DNA of 64,000 nucleotides from Brevundimonas naejangsanensis (GCF_000635915.2 NZ_CP015614.1:1595501-1659500), one strand, 5' to 3'. Positions 1-10,611 are shown, counted from the stretch's first letter. Numbers and translations: made by a program. The notes: generated from the letters alone by a model not told the origin.

Positions 1-495
1 CAGGCCGAAGTTAGCGTCGACTTCCGGACCCGCGATGATCAGAGCCTTGGTCCAGCCCAGCTTGCCGAAGGTTTCGCGCAGGGAAGCCGTCTTGGGCTCC
101 TTGACCGAAACGCTGTCGACGACGACCAGGTCGCCGGCCTTAACCTTGGACGACAGGGCGTGCTTCAGCGCCAGGGCGCGGACCTTTTTCGGCAGCGAGA
201 AGCCGTGGTCGCGAACGACCGGGCCGAACGCCGGCGAACCGCCGACGAACTGGGGCGCACGACGCGAGCCGTGACGGGCACCGCCCGTGCCCTTCTGCTT
301 GTACATCTTCTTGCCCGTACGAGAGTTCTCGTTGCGGGTTTGAACCTTGTGGGTGCCGGCGCGGCGCTTGGCCAGCTGCCAGTTGACGTAACGGGCCAGC
401 AGGTCGCCGCGGATGTCGGAGATGCCGAAGACGGCGTCCGACAGCTCAACGTCGCCAGCAGCCTTGCCGTCGAGTTTGATGACCGAGAGTTTCAT
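1..495 (-). CDS. rplD: 50S ribosomal protein L4 (3' end cut by window edge)
   Basis: This is the N-terminal 165 residues of ribosomal protein L4, an early-assembly 23S rRNA-binding protein that also lines the peptide exit tunnel. The readable protein begins [11 protein letters not shown] and contains the conserved basic loop ending [18 protein letters not shown]. The start ATG (493-495) shares one base with the stop of rplC in a TAATG arrangement, which implies translational coupling. The reading frame is open to base 1, so the C-terminal part lies outside the window. In E. coli L4 is also the autoregulator of the S10 operon; nothing here shows whether that holds in this organism. Confidence 0.97.
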   Translation of the reverse strand, partial: MKLSVIKLDGKAAGDVELSDAVFGISDIRGDLLARYVNWQLAKRRAGTHKVQTRNENSRTGKKMYKQKGTGGARHGSRRAPQFVGGSPAFGPVVRDHGFSLPKKVRALALKHALSSKVKAGDLVVVDSVSVKEPKTASLRETFGKLGWTKALIIAGPEVDANFGL

Positions 496-1241
496 TACGC
501 TTCACCGCCTTCGGTCGCTTCCACGGCCGGAGCTTGTTCAGCCGGCGTCGAAGCGGGTTGAGCAGCAGCCGACTTCACGGCGCCCGGGAACGGAGCGTCC
601 GCAGGGCGGGCCTTCTTGATGGCGTCGCTGACCTTGACGTAGGCGCCGTCGTGACCGGGGACAGCGCCCTTGATCATGATCAGGCCACGCTCGGCGTCCA
701 CGCGGACGACGGTCAAGTTCTGGGTGGTGACGACTTCCTGGCCCAGGTGACCGGCCATCTTCTTACCCTTGAAGACGCGACCCGGATCCTGACGCTGGCC
801 GGTCGAACCGTGCGAGCGGTGCGAAATCGACACGCCGTGCGAAGCACGCAGACCGCCGAAGTTCCAGCGCTTCATGGCGCCGGCAAAGCCCTTACCAATG
901 GTATGGCCCTGGATGTCGACCTTCTGACCCGCGAGGAAGTGGTCGGCCGACAGTTCGGCGCCCACGTCCAGCAGGGCGTCTTCGCCCACGCGGAACTCGG
1001 TCACATAGGCCTTCGGCTCAACCTCGGCCTTCGCGAAAACTTCGCGTTGAGCCTTGGCCGTGTTCTTGGCCTTCTTAACGCCAGCGCCCAGCTGAAGGGC
1101 GACGTAACCGTCGCGCTCCTTGGTACGTTGGCCGACGACTTGGCAGCCGTCGAGCTGGAGTACAGTGACCGGAACGTGTGCGCCGTCATCGGCGAACACG
1201 CGGGTCATCCCCAGCTTCTTGGCGATCACGCCCGTGCGCAT
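495..1241 (-). CDS. rplC: 50S ribosomal protein L3
   Basis: L3 binds 23S rRNA near the peptidyl-transferase centre and is one of the first proteins in large-subunit assembly. The 248-residue product starts [16 protein letters not shown] and has the family core around residues 110-180, including [13 protein letters not shown] and [18 protein letters not shown]. The C-terminus has an Ala/Pro-rich extension of about 35 residues beyond the usual L3 core, ending in a run rich in Ala and Glu; such tails are common in alphaproteobacteria. The stop overlaps the rplD start by one base, and rpsJ ends 23 bases upstream, so the three genes form one transcription unit. Confidence 0.98.
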   Translation of the reverse strand: MRTGVIAKKLGMTRVFADDGAHVPVTVLQLDGCQVVGQRTKERDGYVALQLGAGVKKAKNTAKAQREVFAKAEVEPKAYVTEFRVGEDALLDVGAELSADHFLAGQKVDIQGHTIGKGFAGAMKRWNFGGLRASHGVSISHRSHGSTGQRQDPGRVFKGKKMAGHLGQEVVTTQNLTVVRVDAERGLIMIKGAVPGHDGAYVKVSDAIKKARPADAPFPGAVKSAAAQPASTPAEQAPAVEATEGGEA

Positions 1242-1264
1242 GTCGGATCCCGCCTCTTTCTTTC

Positions 1265-1570
<306 letters not shown>

Positions 1571-1804
1571 ATCGGTTGTTATTCCCATGCGGCCGGAGCC
1601 GCGTCCCTGTGAACCATTTCAAAGACCGAAGCCCCGAGACGAAAACTCGTCCCCAGGAAACGCAAATCCGCAAAAACGAGCGGCCCACGCAGTCCCCCGC
1701 GAAGGCCGTAAGTTCCCAAGAAGCTGCAAAGAACAGTAACTTAGGTCGTTCCTGCGAACCGCGTCTGCACCCGAAAGTGCACAGCCGGTCCAACAAGAGG
1801 GGCG

Positions 1805-1833
1805 CTTATGCCCTCCGATTCCGTTTCCGTCAA
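1805..1833 (-). promoter_or_regulatory. Candidate S10 operon promoter
   Basis: On the minus strand there is a TTGACG box (1828-1833), a 17-base spacer and a CATAAG box (1805-1810), a good housekeeping sigma-factor match. It would give a leader of roughly 230 nt before rpsJ, long enough for regulatory structure. The rest of the 1571-2152 gap holds no convincing gene on either strand; it must also carry the divergent promoter for the outer-membrane protein, which I could not place. Confidence 0.5.
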
Positions 1834-2152
1834 GCGTGGAAATCCCCGTCCCGTCAGGGTTTGCGACTCACCGCCCGCGCGGCCCCTGAAACGGTGCGCC
1901 GCAACATAACGCGGGCTGATCGTTAGGGACTGCGGCCGGAAAGCGGCCATATGAACGCCCCGGAAAGGCGCCGCCGCAATGATCGCCGTATACTGACGCA
2001 GTTATGCCTCAATGCGTCACTTTTGGGCAACATCGCCCCCAGTGTGACAGCGCCACGACATGTTTGTTACGGCAAAGCGCCAAACTGCGACCTATGTCTT
2101 GCCCATCGCCGGGCGGCTCAGCTTCCTGGCGGCAGTACATAAGGACAAAAAA

Positions 2153-2911
2153 ATGAAAACCGTCTTTCTCGCTTCGGTCGCCGCCGCGACCCTGATCGCC
2201 GCTCCCGCCTTCGCTCAAGACGCCATCGGCTCGGCCGGCATCGCCTATAACTACGCCGACGTGGACGGCACGGACGTGAACCGCGGCGTCATCGACGGCA
2301 CCGTCGCTTCGTCGGTGTTCGGCGACTGGACCGTGACCTTCAACGCCGAAGCCGCCTACACCGACGTCAAGGACGCTGGCGACGAAACCACCCTGGCCGG
2401 CGCCGTCCACCTGTCGAAGAAGATCGAAGACATGCGCTTCGGCGGCTTCTACGGCGCTTCGGAACTGGGCGCGACGACGCTGAACACCTTCGGCCTGGAA
2501 GGCCAGAAGTACCTGGACGGCGCCACCCTGACGGGCGTCGTCTCGTACGGCACGGCGGCTGACGCCGACATCTGGACCGTGGCCGGCGACGCCGCCTTCT
2601 ACGCCACGCCGCAACTGCGCCTGAGCGGCGGCGCCGCCTACACCAACGTCGACGCCGACAACATCTTCATCGGCGCTGGCGACGTGGACGCCTGGTCGGC
2701 CGGCGTGGCTGCTGAGTATCAGTTCGCCAACTCGCCGTACTCGGTCTTCGGCGGCTACGACTACGTCAAGTCCTCGGACCTGGACGTCGACGCCAACGTC
2801 TTCAAGATCGGCATGCGCTACAGCTTCGGCGGCGGTCTGCAAGCCCGCGACCAAGCCGGCGCCAACCTGGGCCGCACGCACAACGGCGTCGCCGCCCTGT
2901 TCGGCTACTAA
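2153..2911 (+). CDS. Outer-membrane beta-barrel protein, function unknown
   Basis: The 252-residue product has a clear Sec signal peptide (MKTVFLASVAAATLIAAPAFA, cleavage before QDAIG) followed by alternating hydrophobic/polar strands rich in Gly, Ala, Tyr and Asp, such as IGSAGIAYNYADV and VFKIGMRYSFGGG, typical of small outer-membrane beta barrels. The start at 2153 is fixed by AAGGA eight bases upstream and by the signal peptide; a longer open frame from 2060 has no ribosome-binding site. The C-terminus ends in an aromatic residue (LFGY), as barrel proteins often do. No specific porin family was recognised. It is monocistronic, with a strong terminator 40 bases after the stop. Its codon use is highly optimised (GCC, GGC, GAC), suggesting abundant expression. 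Confidence 0.85.
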   Translation: MKTVFLASVAAATLIAAPAFAQDAIGSAGIAYNYADVDGTDVNRGVIDGTVASSVFGDWTVTFNAEAAYTDVKDAGDETTLAGAVHLSKKIEDMRFGGFYGASELGATTLNTFGLEGQKYLDGATLTGVVSYGTAADADIWTVAGDAAFYATPQLRLSGGAAYTNVDADNIFIGAGDVDAWSAGVAAEYQFANSPYSVFGGYDYVKSSDLDVDANVFKIGMRYSFGGGLQARDQAGANLGRTHNGVAALFGY

Positions 2912-2950
2912 GACGTCTACGCGGTCCGCAAGGGCCGCCTGGAATGACGA

Positions 2951-2983
2951 AACCCCGGCGGAGCGATCCGCCGGGGTTTTTGT
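2951..2983 (+). terminator. Rho-independent terminator of the outer-membrane protein gene
   Basis: A perfect 10-bp stem (CCCCGGCGGA with its complement) closes a GCGA tetraloop of the GNRA type and is followed by TTTTTGTTT on the plus strand. Confidence 0.9.
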
Positions 2984-3009
2984 TTGGCTCATGCCCGACT
3001 GCAGACATG

Positions 3010-3046
3010 AAAAAGGCCCGGAGGGTTCCACGCTCCCGGGCCTTTT
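3010..3046 (-). terminator. Rho-independent terminator of the GIN-domain gene
   Basis: The stem AAAAGGCCCGG (3011-3021) pairs with CCGGGCCTTTT (3036-3046). Read on the minus strand it ends in a run of T and lies just after the stop of the gene at 3069. It sits back to back with the plus-strand terminator at 2951, separating the two convergent genes. Confidence 0.85.
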
Positions 3047-3068
3047 CCTTCAGAAACCGCGCGCGGCG

Positions 3069-3959
3069 TCAGCGGCCGATCCGCAGGTCTCCTGATCCGA
3101 CGATCGAGCGCGACACCCGGCCGGTCGCCTCGGCCACCCGGACATCGCCCGACCCGGCGATGGCCGCTGACACATCGCCGGCCGTTCCCTCGAAGCGGAC
3201 ATCGCCCGAACCGCCGATCGACACCTTGAGCGACGGAGCGCGCCCAGCACGCACCCGCACGCCGCCCGAACCGCCGATGGCGATTTCGGTTTCGCCATCC
3301 ACCCGCGCCACTTCAATACTGCCTGAGCCGCCGACATTGGCCTCCAGCCTGCCTGTCGCCCCGGCAAAGACCGAGCCGGAGCCGCCGACCGACGCTTCCA
3401 GATTGCGGGAGGTCCCGGCACGGATGCTGCCCGAGCCGCCGACCGACAGGTCCACGTCGCCGTCGACATTGGCCACCGTCCACGATCCGCAGCCGCCAGA
3501 CCCAAGGTCAACCGAGCGTGCGCCGCGCCCGACGGAGCCGAACACAGCCCCTCCCCCGTTGAGGTCCACGTCGCGCGGCGTGCGCAGGACGATCATCGGG
3601 GCATCCTCCATCCGGATCCGCCCCTTGCCCCGCACCTCGACCGTGGCGCCGTCGCCAGGCTGGCGAGCGTCGGCCCGGCTATTGTTGCAGGATCCGATAA
3701 GCCCGCCGCCCATGCCGCGCGCGCGGCCCAGGCCGCCGTCGATCCGCACCTGATCGCCGCGACGTTCGATGCGCAGTTCCGGCAGATCGGCTGAGCCCTG
3801 GGTGATCTCCACCCCGACATCCGCGCGGTCTTCCGGAATGACGATCACACGCGCCACCGCATTGCGGATGGTCACTTCAGCGGCGAGCGCCGGAGCCGCC
3901 AGAACGGCGGATGCGGCCAGGGCGGATCCCAAGGCGGCGGCGATAGCGGCGGGTTTCAT
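3069..3959 (-). CDS. Exported GIN-domain (DUF2807-like) protein
   Basis: The 296-residue product starts MKPAAIAAALGSALAASAVL with a signal peptide cleaved near ALAAEVT. The C-terminal half is a repetitive beta-helix-like domain with a recurring GGSGS(I/V) or GSGD(L/V) turn roughly every 20 residues (for example VGGSGSI, IGGSGGV, IAGSGDV, IVGSGDL), the hallmark of the head GIN domain family (DUF2807). These proteins are predicted to be secreted or cell-surface; their biochemical role is not established. The start at 3959 has GGGAG about 11 bases upstream and begins the signal peptide; a longer frame from 4007 would bury it. Residues CGSW and the SCNN segment supply a few cysteines. The gene is followed by its own terminator. 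Confidence 0.85.
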   Translation of the reverse strand: MKPAAIAAALGSALAASAVLAAPALAAEVTIRNAVARVIVIPEDRADVGVEITQGSADLPELRIERRGDQVRIDGGLGRARGMGGGLIGSCNNSRADARQPGDGATVEVRGKGRIRMEDAPMIVLRTPRDVDLNGGGAVFGSVGRGARSVDLGSGGCGSWTVANVDGDVDLSVGGSGSIRAGTSRNLEASVGGSGSVFAGATGRLEANVGGSGSIEVARVDGETEIAIGGSGGVRVRAGRAPSLKVSIGGSGDVRFEGTAGDVSAAIAGSGDVRVAEATGRVSRSIVGSGDLRIGR

Positions 3960-4045
3960 CAGCGAGCTCTCCCTGTCTCTGTGTCCAGGCGAGACTGGGG
4001 GCCCCACGTCGCAAAGTCAGTTTAAATCGAGGTCATGAACCCCTT

Positions 4046-4978
4046 TTAACCTTGGCCTCCGGCCGCCTCGGCGTTCAGTCGCCCGGCGCCGTCCACGGCG
4101 CCCGCCTGGGGCACGAAGTCACGCTCGAAGTTCTCCAGACGGCTCTTCAGGGCGCCGGTCTTCTTCAGCAACACCGACGCCGCCCACCGCGCGGCCAGTT
4201 CAGGCGTTCCCATCTGGTCGGTCGAGCGGGGCGCCCCTCCCCGGCTGCGCACCACGGCGTTGGTGTAGAGGGCCCCTCGTCTCAGTCGCGAACTCCAGGT
4301 CTGGAAGTCGACCGAAAGGGAGACGCAGAACCGGTCCAGATTCTCCACCCGATGCGGCGCGAAGAAGGGCCAGGTCAGCGCTTGACCAGGCTCCAGGTCG
4401 ATCGCCTGAGCGTCCTGTTCGAAGGCGCGGACATAGGGGATTTCCTCGGTCGTCTGCCGTGCAATCACCTGCTCCATGCTGCGCTCGGGCAGATGCGCCT
4501 CATCGCCCGGAAAGACGAACAGCCGCTTGCGGCCGCGCATGTGGAACAGGATCACCCCGGACGCGTCGAAGTGGTAGGGCACCCGAGCCTTCGGCGACGA
4601 CAGGATCAGCTGACCATTGCGGCTGACCGCCTTCAGACCCGGATAGGCCTCGCCCATGATGCGGTCGAACTCGGCCATCGTCGCCTGCCACAACTCGGGC
4701 CAGCCGCGCTCGACGTCGCGCATATTGACCCATAGACGGCCCTGCTGGATCGCCTCAAGCAGTTCGGCGCCGTTCAGCCGCCCGCGCGCGCCCGTCCTCA
4801 GGCTGACCTGCCCTTCGTCGTCGTAGTCGTACAGGTTGATGTCGAACAGATCCGGAGGATACCGGTCCAGCACCTCGGCCAGGGCCTGATCCTCAGCGAA
4901 GCCGTTGGCGACCAGGGCATGCGCATGGACTGCCGCCTGGCTGATCGGACCCGCATAACGCGTCATGGAAGCCGTCAT
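4046..4978 (-). CDS. Cupin-like (JmjC-type) domain protein
   Basis: This 310-residue cytosolic protein carries a cupin/JmjC-like fold in its middle: YHFDASGVILFHMRGRKRLF supplies an H-x-D metal-binding pair and the distal APHRVEN supplies a third histidine, the facial triad layout of Fe(II)/2-oxoglutarate oxygenases. The final strand FCVSLSVDFQT also fits. The N-terminal 100 residues and the C-terminal helix are unassigned. It starts 36 bases after the stop of the FemAB-like gene and has a very strong ribosome-binding site (GAGGAGGAAACGG), so the two are an operon. The context suggests oxidative modification of a product or partner of the acyltransferase, but substrate and reaction are not known, and oxygenase activity is inference from the triad. 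Confidence 0.75.
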   Translation of the reverse strand: MTASMTRYAGPISQAAVHAHALVANGFAEDQALAEVLDRYPPDLFDINLYDYDDEGQVSLRTGARGRLNGAELLEAIQQGRLWVNMRDVERGWPELWQATMAEFDRIMGEAYPGLKAVSRNGQLILSSPKARVPYHFDASGVILFHMRGRKRLFVFPGDEAHLPERSMEQVIARQTTEEIPYVRAFEQDAQAIDLEPGQALTWPFFAPHRVENLDRFCVSLSVDFQTWSSRLRRGALYTNAVVRSRGGAPRSTDQMGTPELAARWAASVLLKKTGALKSRLENFERDFVPQAGAVDGAGRLNAEAAGGQG

Positions 4979-5013
4979 TCCGTTTCCTCCTCTACCGGCC
5001 TGTCCGGCCGCCC

Positions 5014-6147
5014 CTATTTCCGCACCATGTCGACGGCGGCGCGCAGCGCCCCCGAGGCTCGGCCCGCCAAGCTCGTTTCACACGCCTCGATCACGGCCCA
5101 GCGGCGCCGCGTACTGGTGCGCAGACGCTGCGCCCGCTCACGGCCCGCCAGGCCGACCGCGGCGCTCATCGTGGCGCACAGGGCCCTGGACACGCCGGGC
5201 CGGGCCACGACGCCTTCGACGGTCGCCAGACCCCCGTCATCGTAGTATTTCTTGTAGTAGCCGCCTACGCCGACGCCGTAGTCGAAGGTCCGGTAGCCCC
5301 GTTCGGACCCCAGCCGGATCGTCTCCTGCGTCAGCACTATGCCCGGCGACCAGCGCGCGACTTCCTGGTTATAGACCGGGAACCACAGGTGGAAATGACG
5401 CCCCGCGTGCATGGAGTATTCCATCGCCACCACGCGGCCATCGACGCGCAGCACCGCCATCGAGGCGCCGAAACCGTCTTCGCCCTCGCAGTCCATCAGG
5501 GCGTGCAGGACCGGGCCGGTCCAGCCGCAGGCGAAAATGTCATGCAGCCCGGTGCGGCGGTACTGTTCGCTTTTTTCGATGATCAGCCGCTCCAGCAGGG
5601 CGTGATCGTGCAGGCAGATTTCGATCTCGACCGTCTTGAAAGCCCCGTCCAGCCCCCGCCGCGATCGCTCCTTGTCCTTGAAGTATTTCGGAAAGGCCTT
5701 CCTGCGCCGCGCGTACCAGGCGTCGAAGCCCCCTTCGTCCGGCACGATCGAGACGACACTGTTATTACGGGGCATCTGTTCCGGCGCTTCACCGATCCAG
5801 GCGGCGGCGGCGAAGCGCGGCGCCCCCAGCAGACGCGCCGCCTCCTGCATCGAGGGCTTCTGATCCTTGGGACCGATGACCCCGTGATAGTCGTTCATCG
5901 GCGCCGCCAGCGGCTGGATCGTCCCGCCCCGGCGCTGATGCGGATAATAGCCTACGACGCGGCCGTCCCGTTTGAAGACAGCCACGGCCGAGCCGGGACA
6001 GATCGCCCCCGCCGTGCGCGCGAACTCCCAGCGGAAATAGGGGCTGCTCAGGTCCGGATCCGCGCGCGCCCAGTCATTCCACTGCGCGCCGTCATGGGCC
6101 GTCAGCTCGGCCAGGCTGCGGATTTCGACTGACAGTGTTTCCGACAT
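5014..6147 (-). CDS. FemAB/BioF2-like GNAT acyltransferase
   Basis: The 377-residue product belongs by its look to the double-GNAT group that includes FemAB-like and CelD/BioF2-like acyltransferases. The first half has SSPYFRWEFARTAG and AVFKRDGRVVGYYP; the second half has ERLIIEKSEQYRRTG, AVLRVDGRVVAMEYSMHAG and the closing strand FPVYNQEVARWSPGIVLTQE followed by TFDYGVGVGGYYKKYYDDG, which is characteristic of the group. It probably transfers an acyl or aminoacyl group to a sugar, lipid or wall precursor; no substrate can be named. The start at 6147 has GAAGGGAG five bases upstream; the open frame continues to 6354 without another supported start. It is the first gene of a two-gene operon with the cupin-like protein. 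Confidence 0.8.
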   Translation of the reverse strand: MSETLSVEIRSLAELTAHDGAQWNDWARADPDLSSPYFRWEFARTAGAICPGSAVAVFKRDGRVVGYYPHQRRGGTIQPLAAPMNDYHGVIGPKDQKPSMQEAARLLGAPRFAAAAWIGEAPEQMPRNNSVVSIVPDEGGFDAWYARRRKAFPKYFKDKERSRRGLDGAFKTVEIEICLHDHALLERLIIEKSEQYRRTGLHDIFACGWTGPVLHALMDCEGEDGFGASMAVLRVDGRVVAMEYSMHAGRHFHLWFPVYNQEVARWSPGIVLTQETIRLGSERGYRTFDYGVGVGGYYKKYYDDGGLATVEGVVARPGVSRALCATMSAAVGLAGRERAQRLRTSTRRRWAVIEACETSLAGRASGALRAAVDMVRK

Positions 6148-6295
6148 GACGCTCCCTTCGGAACGATCACAGCAAGTCCCGTTCCATCCCGGCTTGATAA
6201 GGCCAAGCTCTTGAGGCGGGGTTAGCGCGCAGTCGCGTTGGCGCAGAAACGGAGCCTCTTGTCGCCCCCGGCATTGTCTTGGGCAGGAGGTCCCC

Positions 6296-6460
6296 ATGAC
6301 AACGCCCCGCCCCAAGAGCCGCGACACCGAGAACGAGAACCAGCGCCCCGACAAGGCCGGTCATCCGCCGCGTCCCGCGACCGAACCGAAAGGCGCCGAA
6401 GGCAGCAGCAACTCCGGCCGCACCGAAACCGACCCTGCGACCGGCGAACCGAACCACTGA
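6296..6460 (+). CDS. Small disordered hypothetical protein (54 aa)
   Basis: A short frame starting [18 protein letters not shown] runs for 54 codons to TGA at 6458-6460. It is preceded by an excellent ribosome-binding site, AGGAGG at 6285-6290 five bases before the ATG, which is the main reason to call it. The product is strongly polar and rich in Pro, Glu, Asp, Arg and Asn, with no hydrophobic core, so it is predicted to be intrinsically disordered. It sits between the FemAB-like gene (divergent) and tuf1 (convergent), and the hairpin at 6465-6493 follows the stop directly. Function is unknown. Similar short Pro/Glu-rich proteins are seen in Caulobacterales, but I cannot confirm homology here. 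Confidence 0.6.
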   Translation: MTTPRPKSRDTENENQRPDKAGHPPRPATEPKGAEGSSNSGRTETDPATGEPNH

Positions 6461-6464
6461 ATGC

Positions 6465-6493
6465 AAAACGGCCCCCGGATCGCTCCGGGGGCC
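6465..6493 (-). terminator. Terminator of tuf1
   Basis: The 10-bp stem GGCCCCCGGA and its complement enclose a GCGA tetraloop when read on the minus strand, followed by CGTTTTGC. It lies 77 bases after the tuf1 stop. The same hairpin recurs after tuf2 at 45451. It may also stop plus-strand transcription of the 54-aa gene, although the plus-strand T run is poor. Confidence 0.8.
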
Positions 6494-6569
6494 GCTCTGT
6501 TACGCTTACGCTTACTCGTTACTGGCGAACCAGCGAGGGCCAAGGCCCCCGCTCATTCTGACGTCGATA

Positions 6570-7760
<1,191 letters not shown>

Positions 7761-7775
7761 TCTCTAGCTCCTGGA

Positions 7776-7840
7776 ATCCCCAAAGCGGGGGTCCAAATGG
7801 GTTTGGGGATAGGTGGGGCGATTTGTGCTCAAACCGCCCC
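7776..7840 (-). promoter_or_regulatory. Two RNA hairpins in the fusA-tuf1 gap
   Basis: The 111-base gap holds two stems. The RBS-proximal one is a perfect 9-bp stem (ATCCCCAAA 7776-7784 with TTTGGGGAT 7802-7810) with a 17-base loop, ending a few bases from the tuf1 Shine-Dalgarno. The second pairs 7815-7825 with 7830-7840 around a four-base loop; its single A/C mismatch on the plus strand becomes a G-U pair in the minus-strand RNA, so the structure is better in the transcript that is actually made. Neither has a terminator T run. A role in processing or in setting tuf translation is inference. Confidence 0.5.
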
Positions 7841-7871
7841 GTTTTCAAGTGCGTCCGTCCGAAAGACGGAT

Positions 7872-9950
7872 TTAGGCGTACTTCTTGATCACTTCGTCGG
7901 CGACGTGTTGCGGCACCGCTTCATAGTGGTCGTACTGCATGGTGAACTGGGCGCGGCCCTGCGACATGCCGCGCAGCGTGTTCACATAGCCGAACATGTT
8001 GGCCAGCGGCACGAAGGCGTTCACGACGACAGCGTTGCCGCGCATGTCCTGACCTTGGATCATGCCGCGACGGCCGTTCAGGTCGCCGATGATCGAGCCC
8101 AGGTACTCTTCCGGGGTCACGACCTCGACGGCCATGATCGGCTCGAGCAGCTTCGGTCCGCCCTTCTCCTTCAGTTCGCGGAACGCGGCCCGCGAAGCGA
8201 TTTCAAACGCCAGCACCGAGGAGTCGACGTCGTGGAAGGCGCCGTCGATCAGGGTCGCCTTGACGTCGATGACCGGGAAACCGGCCAGCAGGCCGTTGTC
8301 CTTGGCCGACTTCAGGCCCTTTTCCACGCCCGGGATGTATTCCTTGGGCACGGCGCCGCCGACGATGGCCGACTCGAAGACGAAGTCCGAACCCGGCTCG
8401 CCCGGCTCGAACACCAGCTTGACGCGGGCGAACTGGCCCGTACCGCCGGTCTGCTTCTTGTGGGTGTAGTCGATCTCGGCCTTGCGGCTGATGGATTCGC
8501 GATAGGCCACCTGCGGCGCGCCGATGGTCGCTTCGACCTTGTAGGTGCGCTTCAGGATGTCGATCTTGATGTCCAGGTGCAGCTCGCCCATGCCCTTCAG
8601 GATCGTCTGGCCCGACTCGTGGTCGGTCGAGACGGTGAAGGACGGATCTTCCGAAGCCAGCTTGGCCAGGGCGACGCCCAGCTTCTCTTGGTCGGCCTTG
8701 GTCTTGGGCTCGACGGCGATCTCGATCACCGGCGCCGGGAATTCCATCTTCTCGAGGATGACCGGCGACTTCAGCGGATCACACAGGGTGTCGCCGGTGC
8801 GGGTTTCCTTCAGGCCAGCCAGGGCGACGATGTCGCCTGCGTAGGCTTCCTTGATGTCTTCACGGTTGTTCGAGTGCATCAGCAGCATGCGGCCGACGCG
8901 CTCGCGCTTGTCGCGCGACGAGTTCAGCAGCGACTGGCCGGTCTCCATCTTGCCCGAGTAGACGCGGCAGAAGGTGATCGAGCCGACGAAGGGGTCGTCC
9001 ATGATCTTGAACGCCAGGACCGACAGGGCTTCATCGTCCGAAGCCTGACGCGAGGTCGGCTCTTCGGTCTTGAAGTCGATGCCCGGAATGGCGGGGATGT
9101 CCACCGGCGACGGCAGGTAGTCGACGACGGCGTCCAGCAGGGGCTGCACGCCCTTGTTCTTGAAGGCCGAGCCGCACAGGATCGGATAGAAGGCGCCCGA
9201 GATGACGGCCTTGCGGATGCAGCGCTTCAGCACTTCCACCGACGGCTCTTCGCCGCCCAGGTAGGCCTCCATGGCCTCGTCGTCGATCTCGACGGCGTTG
9301 TCGACCAGGTACTGGCGGGCTTCGGCGGCGGCGTCGGCCAGGTCAGCCGGGATGTCGCGCACATCGGCCGAGGCGCCGACTTGGTCGGTTTCCCAGACCA
9401 GGGCCTTCATCTCGACCAGGTCGATCACGCCCTTCAGGTTCGATTCCGAACCGATCGGCAGTTGGATCGGCACAGCCTTGGCGCCCAGACGGTCGCGGAT
9501 CGACTCGACCGACTTCTCGAAGTCGGCGCCGATCTTGTCCATCTTGTTGACGAAGACGATGCGCGGAACCTTGTACTTGTCGGCCTGGCGCCAGACGGTT
9601 TCCGTCTGCGGCTCGACACCGGCGTTGCCGTCCAGAACGGTCACGGCGCCGTCGAGCACGCGCAGCGAACGCTCGACTTCAATGGTGAAGTCCACGTGGC
9701 CGGGGGTGTCGATGATGTTGAGGCGCTTCTCTTTCCAGAAGGCGGTCGTCGCGGCCGACGTGATGGTGATGCCGCGTTCCTGCTCCTGGTCCATCCAGTC
9801 CATGGTGGACGCGCCATCGTGCGTCTCGCCCATTTTGTGGTTCTTGCCGGTGTAGAACAGGATCCGCTCGGTCGTCGTCGTCTTGCCCGCGTCGATGTGG
9901 GCCATGATGCCGAAGTTGCGGTAGTCTTCGATTTTATGTGTGCGGGGCAT
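7872..9950 (-). CDS. fusA: Elongation factor G
   Basis: EF-G catalyses GTP-driven translocation and, with RRF, ribosome recycling. The 692-residue product has the five-domain EF-G layout: G domain with [19 protein letters not shown] (G1), the [10 protein letters not shown] switch, [17 protein letters not shown] (G3) and [10 protein letters not shown] (G4), then domains II-V ending with [18 protein letters not shown]. Length is normal for EF-G. It is preceded by rpsG (148-base gap) and followed by tuf1. The ATG at 9948-9950 has GGAAGG about 10 bases upstream. Confidence 0.99.
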   Translation of the reverse strand: MPRTHKIEDYRNFGIMAHIDAGKTTTTERILFYTGKNHKMGETHDGASTMDWMDQEQERGITITSAATTAFWKEKRLNIIDTPGHVDFTIEVERSLRVLDGAVTVLDGNAGVEPQTETVWRQADKYKVPRIVFVNKMDKIGADFEKSVESIRDRLGAKAVPIQLPIGSESNLKGVIDLVEMKALVWETDQVGASADVRDIPADLADAAAEARQYLVDNAVEIDDEAMEAYLGGEEPSVEVLKRCIRKAVISGAFYPILCGSAFKNKGVQPLLDAVVDYLPSPVDIPAIPGIDFKTEEPTSRQASDDEALSVLAFKIMDDPFVGSITFCRVYSGKMETGQSLLNSSRDKRERVGRMLLMHSNNREDIKEAYAGDIVALAGLKETRTGDTLCDPLKSPVILEKMEFPAPVIEIAVEPKTKADQEKLGVALAKLASEDPSFTVSTDHESGQTILKGMGELHLDIKIDILKRTYKVEATIGAPQVAYRESISRKAEIDYTHKKQTGGTGQFARVKLVFEPGEPGSDFVFESAIVGGAVPKEYIPGVEKGLKSAKDNGLLAGFPVIDVKATLIDGAFHDVDSSVLAFEIASRAAFRELKEKGGPKLLEPIMAVEVVTPEEYLGSIIGDLNGRRGMIQGQDMRGNAVVVNAFVPLANMFGYVNTLRGMSQGRAQFTMQYDHYEAVPQHVADEVIKKYA

Positions 9951-10098
9951 TGGATTTGCCTTCCGGGAGCTTCGCGGACGCGCGAGCGCCCTGGGATGTC
10001 GGATATGACGGCGCGGGCGGTTCAGTCTGAACGCCCGCGCCGGATCGTCTGATTGGCGACCGTCCCATTATCCGAAGAAGAGGGACGGTTTTAAGACG

Positions 10099-10572
10099 TT
10101 ACCAGCGGTAGTGGCTGAAGGCGCGGTTGGCTTCGGCCATCTTGTGGGTGTCTTCGCGCTTCTTGACGGCGGTGCCACGGTTGTTCGAGGCGTCCAGCAG
10201 CTCGGCGGCCAGCTTTTCGGTCATGGTGTTCTCGCCGCGGTTGCGCGCAGCGTTGACCAGCCAACGGATGGCCAGGGCGCGACGACGGTCCGGACGGACC
10301 TCGACCGGCACCTGATAGGTGGCGCCGCCGACGCGACGCGAACGAACTTCGACGGCCGGAGCGACGTTTTCCAGCGCAGCGTGGAAGGTTTCGACCGCAG
10401 TCTGTTCCTTCTTCTTGTCAGCCAGGATGTCGAAGGCGCCGTAAACGATGTTTTCGGCGACGGCCTTCTTACCTTCGTACATGACGTAGTTCATGAACTT
10501 GGTGACCACCAGGTCGCCAAACTTCGGATCCGGCAGAACTTCACGCTTCTGAGCGCGGTGACGACGGGACAT
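10099..10572 (-). CDS. rpsG: 30S ribosomal protein S7
   Basis: S7 nucleates assembly of the 30S head and contacts the E-site tRNA. The 157-residue product begins [20 protein letters not shown], contains the signature [22 protein letters not shown], and ends [14 protein letters not shown], all typical of bacterial S7. AGAGGA lies eight bases upstream of the start. It is 39 bases downstream of rpsL in the str operon. In E. coli S7 represses its operon through the rpsL-rpsG gap; the gap here is too short to tell by eye whether that structure exists. Confidence 0.98.
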   Translation of the reverse strand: MSRRHRAQKREVLPDPKFGDLVVTKFMNYVMYEGKKAVAENIVYGAFDILADKKKEQTAVETFHAALENVAPAVEVRSRRVGGATYQVPVEVRPDRRRALAIRWLVNAARNRGENTMTEKLAAELLDASNNRGTAVKKREDTHKMAEANRAFSHYRW

Positions 10573-10611
10573 GGATGTATCCTCTTAAATCTGTAGGGCG
10601 CTAGGAGCGGA

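Noticed and set aside
1571..1588. Six-codon longer start for rpsJ
   Set aside because: No ribosome-binding site before 1588, and S10 proteins start at the [12 protein letters not shown] residue.
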